A stretch of DNA of 64,000 nucleotides, from positions 3,284-67,283 of the forward strand of contig JBBIMA010000020.1 of assembly GCA_037444625.1 (NCBI GenBank). The letters are read 5' to 3'. Source of the stretch: DTHT01 sp037444625. GTDB lineage: Bacteria > Acidobacteriota > Terriglobia > Bryobacterales > Bryobacteraceae. Shown here piece by piece: positions 11,089-19,659 of this stretch; positions within the stretch are counted from its first letter, which is position 1; each line of letters begins with the position of its first letter. A model generated the notes under the pieces. The model was given only the letters and a program-made list of their open reading frames with translations. It made no database searches and had not been told where the DNA came from. Made by a program: the position numbers and the translations under genes.

Positions 11089-14000
11089 CTAGTACTCCAG
11101 CCGCAGCCCGAGCTGGAGAACCCGGGCCGCCTTGGCCTTGCTGATCGTGGCGCCGTTGAGCACGTCCACCCGGGTCTCGGGCATGCCCAGGTTGGTGCGA
11201 TTGGGCAGATTGAACGCCTCCCAGCGTAATTGCAACGAGCGTCCCTCGTCCAGGCGGAAGCGGCGCGACAGCGAAGCGTCGAACAGCAGCGCGCCGGGCG
11301 CGTCCAGGATGTTGCGCCCCGAGCTGCCGAAGCGATAAGAGCCGCGCGGCACGGGCGGAAACGCGCTGCGGTCGAACCAGGCGTCCACGGACGGATCGGG
11401 CAGCGTGCCCTTGGCGATCCGATCCGGCCGCACCGCCTCGCCCAGGTCCAGCGAATAGTTGGCCACTTTCACCGTGAAGGGCTGGCCGGTGTAGGCCCGG
11501 CCGGTGCCGGCAATCTGCCAGTTGCGCAGCAGAAGATTCCGCCGGAGCCTCGGCTGCCAGATGAAGCCGGCTACGAAGGAGTGGCCCACGTCGAAGTCCG
11601 ATCGCCCCCGCTCGGCGCGCAGGTTGCGCGCATCCTGCGCGGCGGGGAAGTTGGCCGGCATGGTCCCGCCGGTGTTCGAGCTTTCATCCAGCGACTTCGA
11701 GTAAGTGTAAGCGGCGCGCAGGAAAAATCCCTTGCTGAGCCGCCGGCGCAGGGACAGGGCGCCGGAGTGGTAAATCGAATTCGAGCCCGCCAGGAAGAAG
11801 TTGATCGTCTGGAAGGCGGGATAGGGCCGCGGGAACGAGCCGTCGGGCAGCCGCAGCTCCGGCGTGCGGAACGGTTGATTGACGTCGAAGCGCCGGGGCA
11901 GATGGGTGCCTTTGGAGCCGGCATAGGCCAGCTCGAACACCGTGCCCCCGGCGAACTCCCGCTCCAGGGTGAGATTCCAGGCCTGCAAGTACTGGGAGGC
12001 GGGCGCTTCCTCCTGCCCGCTGGTGGTGGTGACGCCGCCGATCTTGCGCCGGGCCTCGGGGAAGGGGTTCGAGAGAGTCAACAGCAGCGGATTCGAGCTG
12101 CTGGCGGAATACGATTCGTTGATCGAGAACGGGAAGGTGTCGCTGAATTCGTCCAGCCGATACAGCGAGCTGGAGCCGTAGAAGATCCCGTAGCCGCCCC
12201 GCACAACCGAGCGGGTGTTACCCAAGGGCCGCCAGGCGAAACCGAAGCGCGGCCCGAAATCGGTGTAGTCGGTGCGCACGATGGTGGGCGGCAGCCCCGC
12301 CTGGGCGGCCATCACCACCTGCTCGGCGAGGCCGGCCTGCCGGATCCGTGCCTCGAAATCCGGCAACGTACCCCGGCCCGCCGCCACCACCTTGGCCAGC
12401 GAGGGCAGGAACATGGACCAAGCCCCGAACTTCTCCCGCGGGGGCTTCATCAACTCGTAACGGAGGCCCAGGTTGAGCGTCACAGTCGAGGTCAGCTTCC
12501 AGTCGTCCTGGAGGAACCCGGCGTAATTGGTGATGAGGTGATAGGGACCGGCCGCGTCCAACTGCCGCCGCGTGCTCTGAGCCCAACCGAGCATGAAATC
12601 CGCCATCGGTTCGCCCGTGAAGCGTCCCAGGAAGGTCAGCCGGCCGCGCGTGTCCCCGTACTGGCGGGAGAAGTACTGGTAGCGCAGAACGTCGCCTCCC
12701 GCCTTCAGGTTGTGCCGCCCGCGCACCCAGGTCACCGCGCCGGAATACTGATAGTTGTTGTAGGCCCAGATTTTCGGCAGATCGTAAGCATGGCCCAGGA
12801 TGATATACCCGGTGGCTTCCACCTGGGGCAGGCCCATGGCGACCGGATTCTTGGTTCCGCCCGTGAAGCCCACCTCGGCCGACCAGTCCCGCCCGGTTAC
12901 AGGCCAGCCCCAGTTGTACGTCTTGCGGGAGAAAGAAACGCTCAGCTCGGTGAAGAGCCGGGGCGTCCAGGTGCGGATGTGGCGCACGCCGGAAAGCAAC
13001 TCGAAACTGTCGGTGGTGGCGCCGAAGACCGGAATGGGCGAGCGAGTGAAAGGATTGAAGGAAAGGCTGGGCCGCCAGAACACACTGAAAGTAAGCCGGT
13101 CTCGCAGGCCGGCGCTATGATCCACTTTCACGCTGAAGTTGTTCCAGTCGCTGGTCGAATCGGCCTGCGCTATGTAATTATTGGCCGTGATGGGCAGGTT
13201 CGGCTTCGGGTAGTAAGCCGCTAACTTGCGCGAGACCGGGTCCAGACGCGCCGCCGGGATCCGGTTGCCCGGAAACGGCGCGCGGGCCAGCGGATCGTTG
13301 AGGGTCAGGGGCCGGCCCAAGGCGTCCACCGCCGCCGAGAAATCGCCTTCCAGCATCTCGGGGCGGGGCACGATGCCGCGCTGGGTGGCGCCCGCCCGCT
13401 GTCGCAAGGACTCCCAACTGAAGAGGAAGAACGTTCGGTCGCGTCCCCGATACAGCCGGGGAATCCACACCGGCCCGGAGAGGGTGGCGCCGAACTGGTG
13501 GCGGCGCAGCTTGGATTTCTGCAGCTCGAAGAAGCCGCGGGCGTCGGCCAGATCGTTGCGCAGAAACTCGTACAGCGCGCCGGTGAAGCGGTTGGCCCCG
13601 CTCTTGGTGACGACGCTGAGCACCCCGCCGGCGTACCGCCCGTATTCGGCCGAGAAGCCGGAAGTGATCATCTTGAACTCGCGCACGCTCTCCAGCGGCG
13701 GGTTCACCATGGCGCCCGTGTTGCGCCGCTGGGTATTGTTCATGCCGTCCACCAGGAAGCCCACGTTGTCGGCGCGCGCTCCGTTGACCGCGTAGGCCCC
13801 GTCGGCGTCCTCGTTCTTGGGCAGCACGCCGCCCGTCAGGTAGGCCAGATCGCCGAAGTTGCGTCCGGCCAGGGGCATGTCGGTGATTTCCTGGTTGGTG
13901 GTGACCTCGCCGCGCGCCCCGCTCTCGGTGTTCAAAGCCGGCGGCGCGTCGGTGACCGTCACGCTTTCCGTCGGCGCGCCCACCTCCAACTGCACGTCCA

Positions 14001-14298
14001 GCCGGAGCTGTTGATCCACCGCCAGGGTGAACTCGGCCCGCCGGTACAGGCGGAACCCTTCCGCCTGCGCCTCGAGCGAATACCGACCGGGGCTCAAGTA
14101 GGGAACCGTGTAGTCGCCCACCTCGTTCGAGGCGGTCTGCTGCGTCTGGGTGGTGTCGAGGTTGGTGACCTTGATGATGACCCCCGGGATCACCGCCCCG
14201 GTGGCGTCCACGACCCGCCCGACCACGCTCGCCGAGGGATTCTGAGCCGCCAGCGGCCAGGCTGCCGCCAGCATGGAGACCAGGACAAGCCGGCGCAT
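11089..14298 (-). CDS. Oar-like TonB-dependent outer-membrane receptor
   Basis: A 1069-residue outer-membrane receptor of the type abundant in Acidobacteriota. The signal peptide (LVLVSMLAAAWPLAAQ) is followed by a carboxypeptidase-regulatory-like beta domain (VVGRVVDATGAVIPGV, residues about 25-110), a plug domain (VDGMNNTQRRNTG) and a large beta-barrel ending in an aromatic residue (QLGLRLEY). It probably imports an oligosaccharide, peptide or siderophore using TonB energy; the ligand is unknown. The open frame continues upstream to 15684, but the ATG at 14298 starts the signal peptide and has GGGAGGT six nt before it. It is divergent from the HTH gene. Confidence 0.93.
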   Translation of the reverse strand: MRRLVLVSMLAAAWPLAAQNPSASVVGRVVDATGAVIPGVIIKVTNLDTTQTQQTASNEVGDYTVPYLSPGRYSLEAQAEGFRLYRRAEFTLAVDQQLRLDVQLEVGAPTESVTVTDAPPALNTESGARGEVTTNQEITDMPLAGRNFGDLAYLTGGVLPKNEDADGAYAVNGARADNVGFLVDGMNNTQRRNTGAMVNPPLESVREFKMITSGFSAEYGRYAGGVLSVVTKSGANRFTGALYEFLRNDLADARGFFELQKSKLRRHQFGATLSGPVWIPRLYRGRDRTFFLFSWESLRQRAGATQRGIVPRPEMLEGDFSAAVDALGRPLTLNDPLARAPFPGNRIPAARLDPVSRKLAAYYPKPNLPITANNYIAQADSTSDWNNFSVKVDHSAGLRDRLTFSVFWRPSLSFNPFTRSPIPVFGATTDSFELLSGVRHIRTWTPRLFTELSVSFSRKTYNWGWPVTGRDWSAEVGFTGGTKNPVAMGLPQVEATGYIILGHAYDLPKIWAYNNYQYSGAVTWVRGRHNLKAGGDVLRYQYFSRQYGDTRGRLTFLGRFTGEPMADFMLGWAQSTRRQLDAAGPYHLITNYAGFLQDDWKLTSTVTLNLGLRYELMKPPREKFGAWSMFLPSLAKVVAAGRGTLPDFEARIRQAGLAEQVVMAAQAGLPPTIVRTDYTDFGPRFGFAWRPLGNTRSVVRGGYGIFYGSSSLYRLDEFSDTFPFSINESYSASSSNPLLLTLSNPFPEARRKIGGVTTTSGQEEAPASQYLQAWNLTLEREFAGGTVFELAYAGSKGTHLPRRFDVNQPFRTPELRLPDGSFPRPYPAFQTINFFLAGSNSIYHSGALSLRRRLSKGFFLRAAYTYSKSLDESSNTGGTMPANFPAAQDARNLRAERGRSDFDVGHSFVAGFIWQPRLRRNLLLRNWQIAGTGRAYTGQPFTVKVANYSLDLGEAVRPDRIAKGTLPDPSVDAWFDRSAFPPVPRGSYRFGSSGRNILDAPGALLFDASLSRRFRLDEGRSLQLRWEAFNLPNRTNLGMPETRVDVLNGATISKAKAARVLQLGLRLEY

Positions 14299-14372
14299 TG
14301 CGCACCTCCCACCGGGCCCCCTGGGGACCGGCACCCTGCCGCGTGTCGTCCCCGCAGGCCCGCCGCTTAGCG

Positions 14373-14407
14373 AGTATACAAGATCCGTCTTCCCCCGGTT
14401 CCGGGGG
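14373..14407 (-). promoter_or_regulatory. -10 element and overlapping dyad upstream of the Oar-like receptor
   Basis: On the minus strand TATACT lies at 14378-14373, giving a leader of about 68 nt to the ATG. The region where a -35 would fall has no match but is covered by a dyad: CCCCCGG (14392-14398), TT, CCGGGGG (14401-14407). A 7+7 bp symmetric site across the -35 would suit an operator, or a site for an activator that replaces the -35. Confidence 0.45.
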
Positions 14408-14488
14408 AGTCCCTGCGGCTTCCTCAGGCCCCCAAAAAGACCGCCCGCTACACCCCAGGCACGCCGGGCCTCTCCCACCCCGAGGGAT

Positions 14489-14518
14489 TTGACTTGGCGG
14501 CGAGTTTTCAGGCATAGT
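14489..14518 (+). promoter_or_regulatory. Promoter of the HTH protein gene
   Basis: TTGACT at 14489-14494, an 18 nt spacer, and CATAGT at 14513-14518. The predicted start point is near 14525, within a few nt of both candidate start codons (GTG 14524, ATG 14530), so the leader would be absent or very short. Confidence 0.5.
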
Positions 14519-14529
14519 GTCGGGTGAGC

Positions 14530-14874
14530 ATGAGCCAGAGCCGCAGCGGGCCCGCGCCCCGTCCGATCCCTGAGCTGGCCTCCCTGCGCAAGCAACGCGG
14601 CCTCAGCCTGGAGCAGATCGCCGATGCCACCAAGATCAGCCTGGGCTACCTGCGGGCCATCGAGGAGGGCTGCTTCGAGCGGCTCCCCGGCGGGATTTAC
14701 GACCTCAGTTACCTCCGGCAGTACGCGCGGGCCATCGGCTTCGACGAGGACGAGTTGATTCGCCGGTACCGCGCCGACATGGGCCTGCCGCCCCGGTCCC
14801 AGCCTGCGGGGGAAAAGCGCAAGCCGGAGGGCTGGCTGCGCGGCCCGGCCGCGCTGTTGCGGAGCCTGACCTGA
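14530..14874 (+). CDS. Small helix-turn-helix protein (RodZ N-terminal / HTH_25 type)
   Basis: A 114-residue protein. Residues about 16-80 form an HTH_25/Cro-like domain (SLRKQRGLSLEQIADATKIS, then YLRAIEEGCFERLPGG and YLRQYARAIGFDEDEL), as at the N-terminus of RodZ. Unlike RodZ there is no transmembrane helix or periplasmic domain, so it may be a cytoplasmic DNA-binding protein or a truncated relative. The start could be the ATG here or the GTG six nt upstream. The gene lies between the divergent Oar-like receptor and the MEMO-family gene, so it could regulate either (inference). Confidence 0.82.
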   Translation: MSQSRSGPAPRPIPELASLRKQRGLSLEQIADATKISLGYLRAIEEGCFERLPGGIYDLSYLRQYARAIGFDEDELIRRYRADMGLPPRSQPAGEKRKPEGWLRGPAALLRSLT

Positions 14875-14928
14875 AGCCGGCAGCGCCGCGGCGGTCCCGG
14901 CTGTCCCCGCCGCCTGCCGTCGGGCCCG

Positions 14929-14934
14929 CATAAT
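14929..14934 (+). promoter_or_regulatory. -10-like hexamer CATAAT before the MEMO-family gene
   Basis: CATAAT (five of six to consensus) ends 9 nt before the ATG at 14944. No good -35 is visible. Only a weak GGAATTG stands where a ribosome-binding site would be. This fits a near-leaderless start. Confidence 0.4.
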
Positions 14935-14943
14935 GGAATTGAA

Positions 14944-16155
14944 ATGGCCCGCCTCCTGCCTCGCCTGAGGAGCAATCTGGAGTTCCTGCCCTCGCCGGTT
15001 CCCGATCGGCCCGGCTTGATGATCCGGGACCCCTACCGCTATTCGGAGGCGACCCTGATCGTCCCCCCGCCGCTGGTCGGCTGCCTCGAGCTGTTCGACG
15101 GCCGGCGCAGCGAGCTGGACTTGCGCGCCGCTCTGGTCTCGCTCACCGGCGATCTCAGGGTCGGCGACCTGGTCGAGAACTTGGTGCAAGCCCTCAGCGA
15201 GGCCGGCTTCCTGGAGAACGAGGTCTTCGCCCGCCTCCAGCGAAGCCGTCGCGAGGCCTTCGCCGCGGCCCCGGTGCGCGAGCCCAGCCATGCCGGCTCG
15301 GCCTACCCGGAGGATCCGGCCGCGTTGCGGGCCTTGCTGGCCCAGTGGCTGGACGGCGCCGCCCCCTCTCGGACTCCGCCGGCCGCCATCGCCGCCCCGC
15401 ACGTCAGCCCCGAGGGCGGCCGTCAGTGCTACGCCGAGGCTTACGGCAGCCTCCCTCCGGCCTGCCGGGATCGCACCTTCCTGCTGCTCGGCACCTCGCA
15501 CTTCGGCGAGAGCGACCGCTTCGGATTGACCCGTAAGTCCTTCCGCACTCCCCTCGGTGAGACGCGCAGCCGGGCCGATTGGGCGGACTGGCTGGCCGCC
15601 CGCGCCCCCGAGGCGGTCATCCTGGAAGACTATTGCCACGCCGTCGAGCACTCCATCGAGTTCCAGGTCATCTTCTTGCAACACCTCTACGGTCCGGCGA
15701 TCTCGATCTTACCCATCCTGTGCGGCTCTTATAGCCAGGCCATGACGCCCGGCCGGCAGCCGGAGGACGATCCCGGGACGGCGCGCTTCCTGGAAGCCCT
15801 GCGCGAACTGGCCCGGCGCGAGGGGGACGGGCTGCTCTGGGTGCTGGGCGTGGATCTGGCCCACATGGGCCGCCGCTACGGCGACCGCTTTTCGGCCCGT
15901 GCCTACGAGGGGCGGATGAAGGCCGTGGCGGAGCAGGATCGCCGCCGGCTGGAGCGCATCGAGGCGGGCGACGCCGAGGGTTTCTGGCGCCTGGTCCAGG
16001 CCGAGCAGGACCCTTTGAAATGGTGCGGCGCCTCGGTCTTTTACACCTTCCTGCGCGCGGTCCCGCAGGCCCGCGGGCGCACCCTGCGCTACCAGCAGTG
16101 GAACATTGACGAGCACAGCGTGGTCAGTTTCGCAGCCCTGACCTTCGGCCTGTGA
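14944..16155 (+). CDS. MEMO-family protein (AmmeMemoRadiSam system protein B) with extra N-terminal domain
   Basis: A 403-residue protein. From about residue 115 it is a MEMO1/AmmeMemoRadiSam protein B domain: APHVSPEGG, LLLGTSHFGES, AVEHSIEFQ, VLGVDLAHMGRR and WCGASVFYTF, the family's His/Cys metal-site motifs. The biochemical role of bacterial MEMO is unsettled; the family often sits with an AMMECR1 protein and a radical SAM enzyme. The first 110 residues are additional and resemble a small winged-helix, PqqD-like fold (PLVGCLELFDGRRSELDLRA, then LVENLVQALSEAGFLEN). That resemblance is by eye. No AMMECR1 gene is adjacent; a radical SAM gene occurs 34 kb away. Confidence 0.9.
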   Translation: MARLLPRLRSNLEFLPSPVPDRPGLMIRDPYRYSEATLIVPPPLVGCLELFDGRRSELDLRAALVSLTGDLRVGDLVENLVQALSEAGFLENEVFARLQRSRREAFAAAPVREPSHAGSAYPEDPAALRALLAQWLDGAAPSRTPPAAIAAPHVSPEGGRQCYAEAYGSLPPACRDRTFLLLGTSHFGESDRFGLTRKSFRTPLGETRSRADWADWLAARAPEAVILEDYCHAVEHSIEFQVIFLQHLYGPAISILPILCGSYSQAMTPGRQPEDDPGTARFLEALRELARREGDGLLWVLGVDLAHMGRRYGDRFSARAYEGRMKAVAEQDRRRLERIEAGDAEGFWRLVQAEQDPLKWCGASVFYTFLRAVPQARGRTLRYQQWNIDEHSVVSFAALTFGL

Positions 16156-17223
16156 TCAGTCGCCCGAAGGCTGAGCGGCCATCCAGTAGCCGGGGCGGGT
16201 GATGACCTTGGCGTTATTGCGGCCGCGCACCTGCACCTGGATTTCGTGGAAGCCGCCCTCCTCCTTGTTGTTGGGCGTGTAACTGATGATGTACTGCGAG
16301 TGCAGCTCCTCGCCGATGCGGCGGACCGCCCGCTCCAGATCGTTCTGGGTGATGAAGGGATGTTCGGTTCCCCCGGTCCACTTAGTAAATACCTCGACCG
16401 GGTTATCCACGAAGATATCCCGCACGGCCTTGAAGATCTCGACGAAGACCGGGACGAAGTTGGCCGAGTTGGTCGGATTGCCGCTGACCTGGGCCGCGGC
16501 GTGAGGGGTGGCGGGCACCCCGGCGGGCAGGGGGCGCGCGCCCGGCGGGTAGGGGTCGGGACGGGGCGGCTGCGCCTTGGCGGTCAGGGTGGTCACCAGG
16601 CGGTTGATGTTCAGCGAATAGACCGACACGTTGGCGAACTGGGCCGCCTCCAGCACGTCCCGCTTGCGCGCCTCGCTGCCCCGGTCCCGCGTCTCGCTGA
16701 TCAGCAGAAGCACGCGTCGCCGGTTTTCCGGGCGCCGGCGCAGCATGCGAATGCCGTAGAGCACCGCGTCCACCATGGCGCTGTTCTGGCTGCCCGGCTT
16801 GAGCTGGCGGAAGGCGGCCTGGATCTTGTCCGTGTCGTTGGTGAAGTCCTGGACGAGCTGCACCCGGTGGTCGAAGGCCAGTACGGCCACCTCGCCTTGT
16901 TCGCCGGCCACCAAGTAGTGCAGCATCGTGCCCAGCTTGCGGACCTTGGGCAGCACGACCTCCACCGCCGAGTTGGCCTGCACCGCCACCACCAGCGAAA
17001 TGGGAATGAAGGTCACGTCCACCTTGATGTCCTGGGGCTTGCCGTTGTCCAGCAGCAGGAAGTCCTGCCGTTCCAACCCGTGGATGAAGTTGCCGTCGCC
17101 GTCCAGCACGATGGTGGGCGCCACCACCACCTGGACGCCGGTCCGAAAAGTGGGCTCCGGTTGCTGCCCCCACGCCAGGCAGCAGCCCAGCCCCGCCAGG
17201 ATCCACCAGCCCGCCCGCAGCAT
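16156..17223 (-). CDS. VWFA-related acidobacterial domain protein (TIGR03436-type)
   Basis: A 355-residue exported protein with a signal peptide (ILAGLGCCLAWG), then the TIGR03436 layout: VVVAPTIVLDGDGNFIHGL, the DFLLLDNGKPQ strand and a von Willebrand A fold (AVLAFDHRVQLVQDF, NSAMVDAVLYGIRML, RVLLLISETRDRG). The first metal-site motif DxSxS, expected after ISLVVAVQANSAVEV, is absent, so metal-dependent adhesion may be lost. The C-terminus has a conserved block SQYIISYTPNNKEEGG. Function is unknown; the family is expanded in Acidobacteriota. It lies 17 nt downstream of mogA and may be co-transcribed with the molybdopterin genes, probably by chance of location. Confidence 0.88.
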   Translation of the reverse strand: MLRAGWWILAGLGCCLAWGQQPEPTFRTGVQVVVAPTIVLDGDGNFIHGLERQDFLLLDNGKPQDIKVDVTFIPISLVVAVQANSAVEVVLPKVRKLGTMLHYLVAGEQGEVAVLAFDHRVQLVQDFTNDTDKIQAAFRQLKPGSQNSAMVDAVLYGIRMLRRRPENRRRVLLLISETRDRGSEARKRDVLEAAQFANVSVYSLNINRLVTTLTAKAQPPRPDPYPPGARPLPAGVPATPHAAAQVSGNPTNSANFVPVFVEIFKAVRDIFVDNPVEVFTKWTGGTEHPFITQNDLERAVRRIGEELHSQYIISYTPNNKEEGGFHEIQVQVRGRNNAKVITRPGYWMAAQPSGD

Positions 17224-17240
17224 CGTCTTACCAGACGGCT

Positions 17241-17747
17241 TCAGCCGCGTTCCCGTTTCTCAGCCGCCTCGTGCTCGGTCCGGCCGCGCAGCAGCTCCAG
17301 GATATGCGGCACCAAATCCACGATAGCATCCAGCGACTCCAGTGCGCCGCGAGGCGAACCCGGCAGGTTGACGATCAAGGCCTGCCCCCGCACTCCGGCC
17401 ACCCCCCGGGAGAGCGCCGCCAGCGGCGTCGAGTCGCGCCCCCGGGCCCGCATCAGCTCGGCCAGACCCGGAATCTCCCGGTCCAGGACGGCGCGCGTGG
17501 CCTCCGGAGTGACGTCCCGGGGCGCCACGCCCGTCCCCCCGGTGGTGAAGATGGCCGCCACTTGGCAGCCGTCGGCCAGCGTGGCCAGGCGCCGCGAGAT
17601 CGTCTCCGCTTCGTCCGGCAGCACCTCCATGAGGGCCACCGACCAACCCAACTGCTCGAGCCTGCGCCGCACCGCGGGACCCGAAACGTCGGTCCGCGCG
17701 CCCCGGCTGACCGAATCGCTGATGGTCAACACCGCCGCTTGGATCAT
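17241..17747 (-). CDS. mogA: Molybdopterin adenylyltransferase (MogA/MoaB family)
   Basis: A 168-residue MogA/MoaB-type protein that adenylylates molybdopterin before metal insertion by MoeA. Visible motifs are AVLTISDSVSRG at the start, the molybdopterin-binding IFTTGGTGVAPRDVTPEA near residues 67-84, and IVNLPGSPRGALE near 123. The start at 17747 overlaps the moaC stop by 4 nt, arguing for translational coupling and for this start over the longer upstream frame. Assignment as MogA rather than MoaB is by function in the operon; the two cannot be separated with certainty by eye. Confidence 0.93.
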   Translation of the reverse strand: MIQAAVLTISDSVSRGARTDVSGPAVRRRLEQLGWSVALMEVLPDEAETISRRLATLADGCQVAAIFTTGGTGVAPRDVTPEATRAVLDREIPGLAELMRARGRDSTPLAALSRGVAGVRGQALIVNLPGSPRGALESLDAIVDLVPHILELLRGRTEHEAAEKRERG

Positions 17748-18226
17748 TGGCCGGCCGCCTCCGGCCGGCGCCAGGCGCCGCTCTTGCCTCCGGCCTTCTC
17801 CAGCAGGTACAGTTCCCCGATCTCGATGGACTTGTCCAGCCCCTTGGTCATATCGTAGACCGTCAGCGCCGCCACCGCCGCCGCCACCAGCGCCTCCATC
17901 TCCACCCCCGTCGCTCCCCGCGCCTTCACCGAGCTGAGAATCCGAACCCCTCCCGCGCCCAGTTCGAGCTCGACGTCCACGTGGGTCAGCGGTAGGGGGT
18001 GGCAAAGCGGAATCAGCTCGGCCGTCCTCTTGGCCGCCGCGATGCCGGCGATCCGCGCGATCTCCAGCGGATTGCCCTTGGGGTTCTCCGGGAGTCTGGC
18101 CAGCGCTTCCTCGGGGATTCGCACCACCGCCTGGGCGCGCGCCGTCCGCAGCGTCTCCGCCTTGCCCGACACGTCCACCATGCGCGCCCTGCCGGCGGAA
18201 TCGAAATGCGACCCGGCCCCGCTCAT
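17744..18226 (-). CDS. moaC: Cyclic pyranopterin monophosphate synthase (MoaC)
   Basis: A 160-residue MoaC, the usual length. With MoaA it converts GTP to cyclic pyranopterin monophosphate. Family motifs are HFDSAGRARMVDVSGK at the N-terminus, RIAGIAAAKRTAELIPLCHP with the catalytic Lys and His, and GVEMEALVAAAVAALTVYDM with the catalytic KGLDKS Lys after it. Its ATG overlaps the moeA stop (18223) by 4 nt, and its stop overlaps the mogA start by 4 nt. No moaA is present in this window. Confidence 0.97.
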   Translation of the reverse strand: MSGAGSHFDSAGRARMVDVSGKAETLRTARAQAVVRIPEEALARLPENPKGNPLEIARIAGIAAAKRTAELIPLCHPLPLTHVDVELELGAGGVRILSSVKARGATGVEMEALVAAAVAALTVYDMTKGLDKSIEIGELYLLEKAGGKSGAWRRPEAAGQ

Positions 18227-19425
18227 CGCAACAACACCCGCATCAGTTCGCCCGGCTGCCAGCTCTCCCGGTCCGCCTCCGCCACCAGGAAGGCGTTGCC
18301 CCGCACCACGGCCGCCACGTCGCTGGAGCCCTGCCAGGGGATGGGCGTCAGCTCCGCGCCGTCCGGACTCAGGCGCGCGGGAAGAAAGCGCGTCAGGCCC
18401 GGCTTGTGGCGGAAGGGCGCGGCCAGCCGGGCTTGCAGCAGGGGCAGGAGCACCTCACGCTGGCCTTCCAGCAGCTCCAGCGCCGCCCGGGCGAACAGCT
18501 CGAAGGTCACCATGGTCGAGACCGGATTGCCCGGCAGGCCGAAAAAGAACGTCCCGCCGACCCGCCCGAACACCAGCGGCTGGCCCGGCTGGATCAACAC
18601 GCGATCGAAGAAAAACTCCGCTCCCAGCTCCGCCAGGGCGCGCTCGACCACGTCGTACTTGCCGGCCGAGACTCCGCCCGAAATCAGTAGCAGATCCGCC
18701 TGCAAGCCCCGCTCGATCAAGGCGCGGGTGGCCTCGGTCCGGTCCGGCGCCGGCGGCAGCAGTTCGGCTACGCCTCCCGCCCGGCGCACTTGAGCGGCCA
18801 GCGAGTAGGCGTTGGAGTTGCGCACCTGGTGGTCCAGCGGTTGTTCGGGCAGCTCGACGATTTCATCGCCCGTGGCCAGCACGGCCACCCTCGGCCGCCG
18901 ATACACCCGCAGGCGCGCCCGGCCCACCGTCGCCGCCATGGCGATCTCGGCGAAGCCCAGCCGCCGGCCGGCCTCCAGCAGCCGCTCCCCGCGGCGCGTC
19001 TCCGAGCCCTGCGGGTTGATCCATTGGCCGGGCTGGACGGCGCCCTCCACCGCCACCCAATCGCCTTCCCGGCGCACGTGCTCCAGCATGACCACCGCGT
19101 CAGCCCCTTCCGGCACCGGCGCCCCCGTCATGATCTCGACCGCCTGGCCCGCGCCTACGGCGCCCTGGAAGCGCTCGCCGGCGCGCACTTCCGCGATCAC
19201 GCGCAACCGCCCCGGGACGTCGCTCGCCCGCACGGCGTATCCGTCCCGCAGGGAACGCGCCAGCGGCGGGTAATCCCGGTCGGCGGGGACTTCTTCGGCC
19301 AGCACCCGCCCGGCGGCCGCTTCCAAGGCCACCTCTTCGCTTGCAGGCGCCCGCCGCGCCGCCCGCACCTGCCGGATGACGCATTGCCGCGCTTGGTCGA
19401 AGGAAAGGGGAGCCACAAAGGCCAT
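18223..19425 (-). CDS. moeA: Molybdopterin molybdenumtransferase (MoeA)
   Basis: A 400-residue MoeA that inserts molybdate into adenylylated molybdopterin. Motifs are the N-terminal LARSLRDGYAVRASD, GEIMTGAP-type VEIMTGAPVPEGADAVV, the molybdate/pterin loop LLISGGVSAGKYDVV and LVFGRVGGTFFFGLPGNPVS. The frame is open further upstream through the tRNA-His region, but the ATG at 19425 fits family alignment (FDQARQCVIRQV). First gene of moeA-moaC-mogA-VWA; the tRNA-His gene lies 59 nt upstream on the same strand. Confidence 0.96.
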   Translation of the reverse strand: MAFVAPLSFDQARQCVIRQVRAARRAPASEEVALEAAAGRVLAEEVPADRDYPPLARSLRDGYAVRASDVPGRLRVIAEVRAGERFQGAVGAGQAVEIMTGAPVPEGADAVVMLEHVRREGDWVAVEGAVQPGQWINPQGSETRRGERLLEAGRRLGFAEIAMAATVGRARLRVYRRPRVAVLATGDEIVELPEQPLDHQVRNSNAYSLAAQVRRAGGVAELLPPAPDRTEATRALIERGLQADLLLISGGVSAGKYDVVERALAELGAEFFFDRVLIQPGQPLVFGRVGGTFFFGLPGNPVSTMVTFELFARAALELLEGQREVLLPLLQARLAAPFRHKPGLTRFLPARLSPDGAELTPIPWQGSSDVAAVVRGNAFLVAEADRESWQPGELMRVLLR

Positions 19426-19483
19426 TCTAGCCGACCGCCCTGGAGGAAAGCGGGGACGACCGGCGGATGCCGGCCTGCGGTCC

Positions 19484-19560
19484 TGGGGTGGGTGATGGGA
19501 TTCGAACCCACGACATCCGGAACCACAATCCGGCGCTCTACCAACTGAGCTACACCCACC
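19484..19560 (-). tRNA. tRNA-His (anticodon GTG)
   Basis: On the minus strand a complete cloverleaf reads from G at 19560. The acceptor GTGGGTG pairs with CACCCAC, with an encoded extra 5' G (G-1) facing C73, the hallmark of tRNA-His. The D-arm is AGCTCAGTTGGTAGAGC, the anticodon arm CCGGA-TTGTGGT-TCCGG (anticodon GTG), and the T-arm GTGGG-TTCGAAT-CCCAT. A 3' CCA is encoded at 19486-19484. Length is 77 nt including CCA. Confidence 0.97.
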
Positions 19561-19600
19561 GCTTGGCCGGATCCTTCCCAGTCTAACACAGCCGGCCCGC

Positions 19601-19630
19601 TTGACAGGCGGGCGCGCCCTCCTCAATCAT
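19601..19630 (+). promoter_or_regulatory. Promoter of the 626-residue exported protein gene
   Basis: TTGACA at 19601-19606, an 18 nt spacer and AATCAT at 19625-19630 (four of six). Transcription would start near 19637, giving a leader of about 23 nt with a strong AAGGAGG at 19648-19654, five nt before the ATG. Confidence 0.5.
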
Positions 19631-19659
19631 CGAAGTTCTTGCCGGTTAAGGAGGCGCTT

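Noticed and set aside
14299..15684. Upstream extension of the Oar-like receptor frame
   Set aside because: It runs antisense through the MEMO and HTH genes and lacks a signal peptide; the ATG at 14298 has both a signal peptide and a strong ribosome-binding site.
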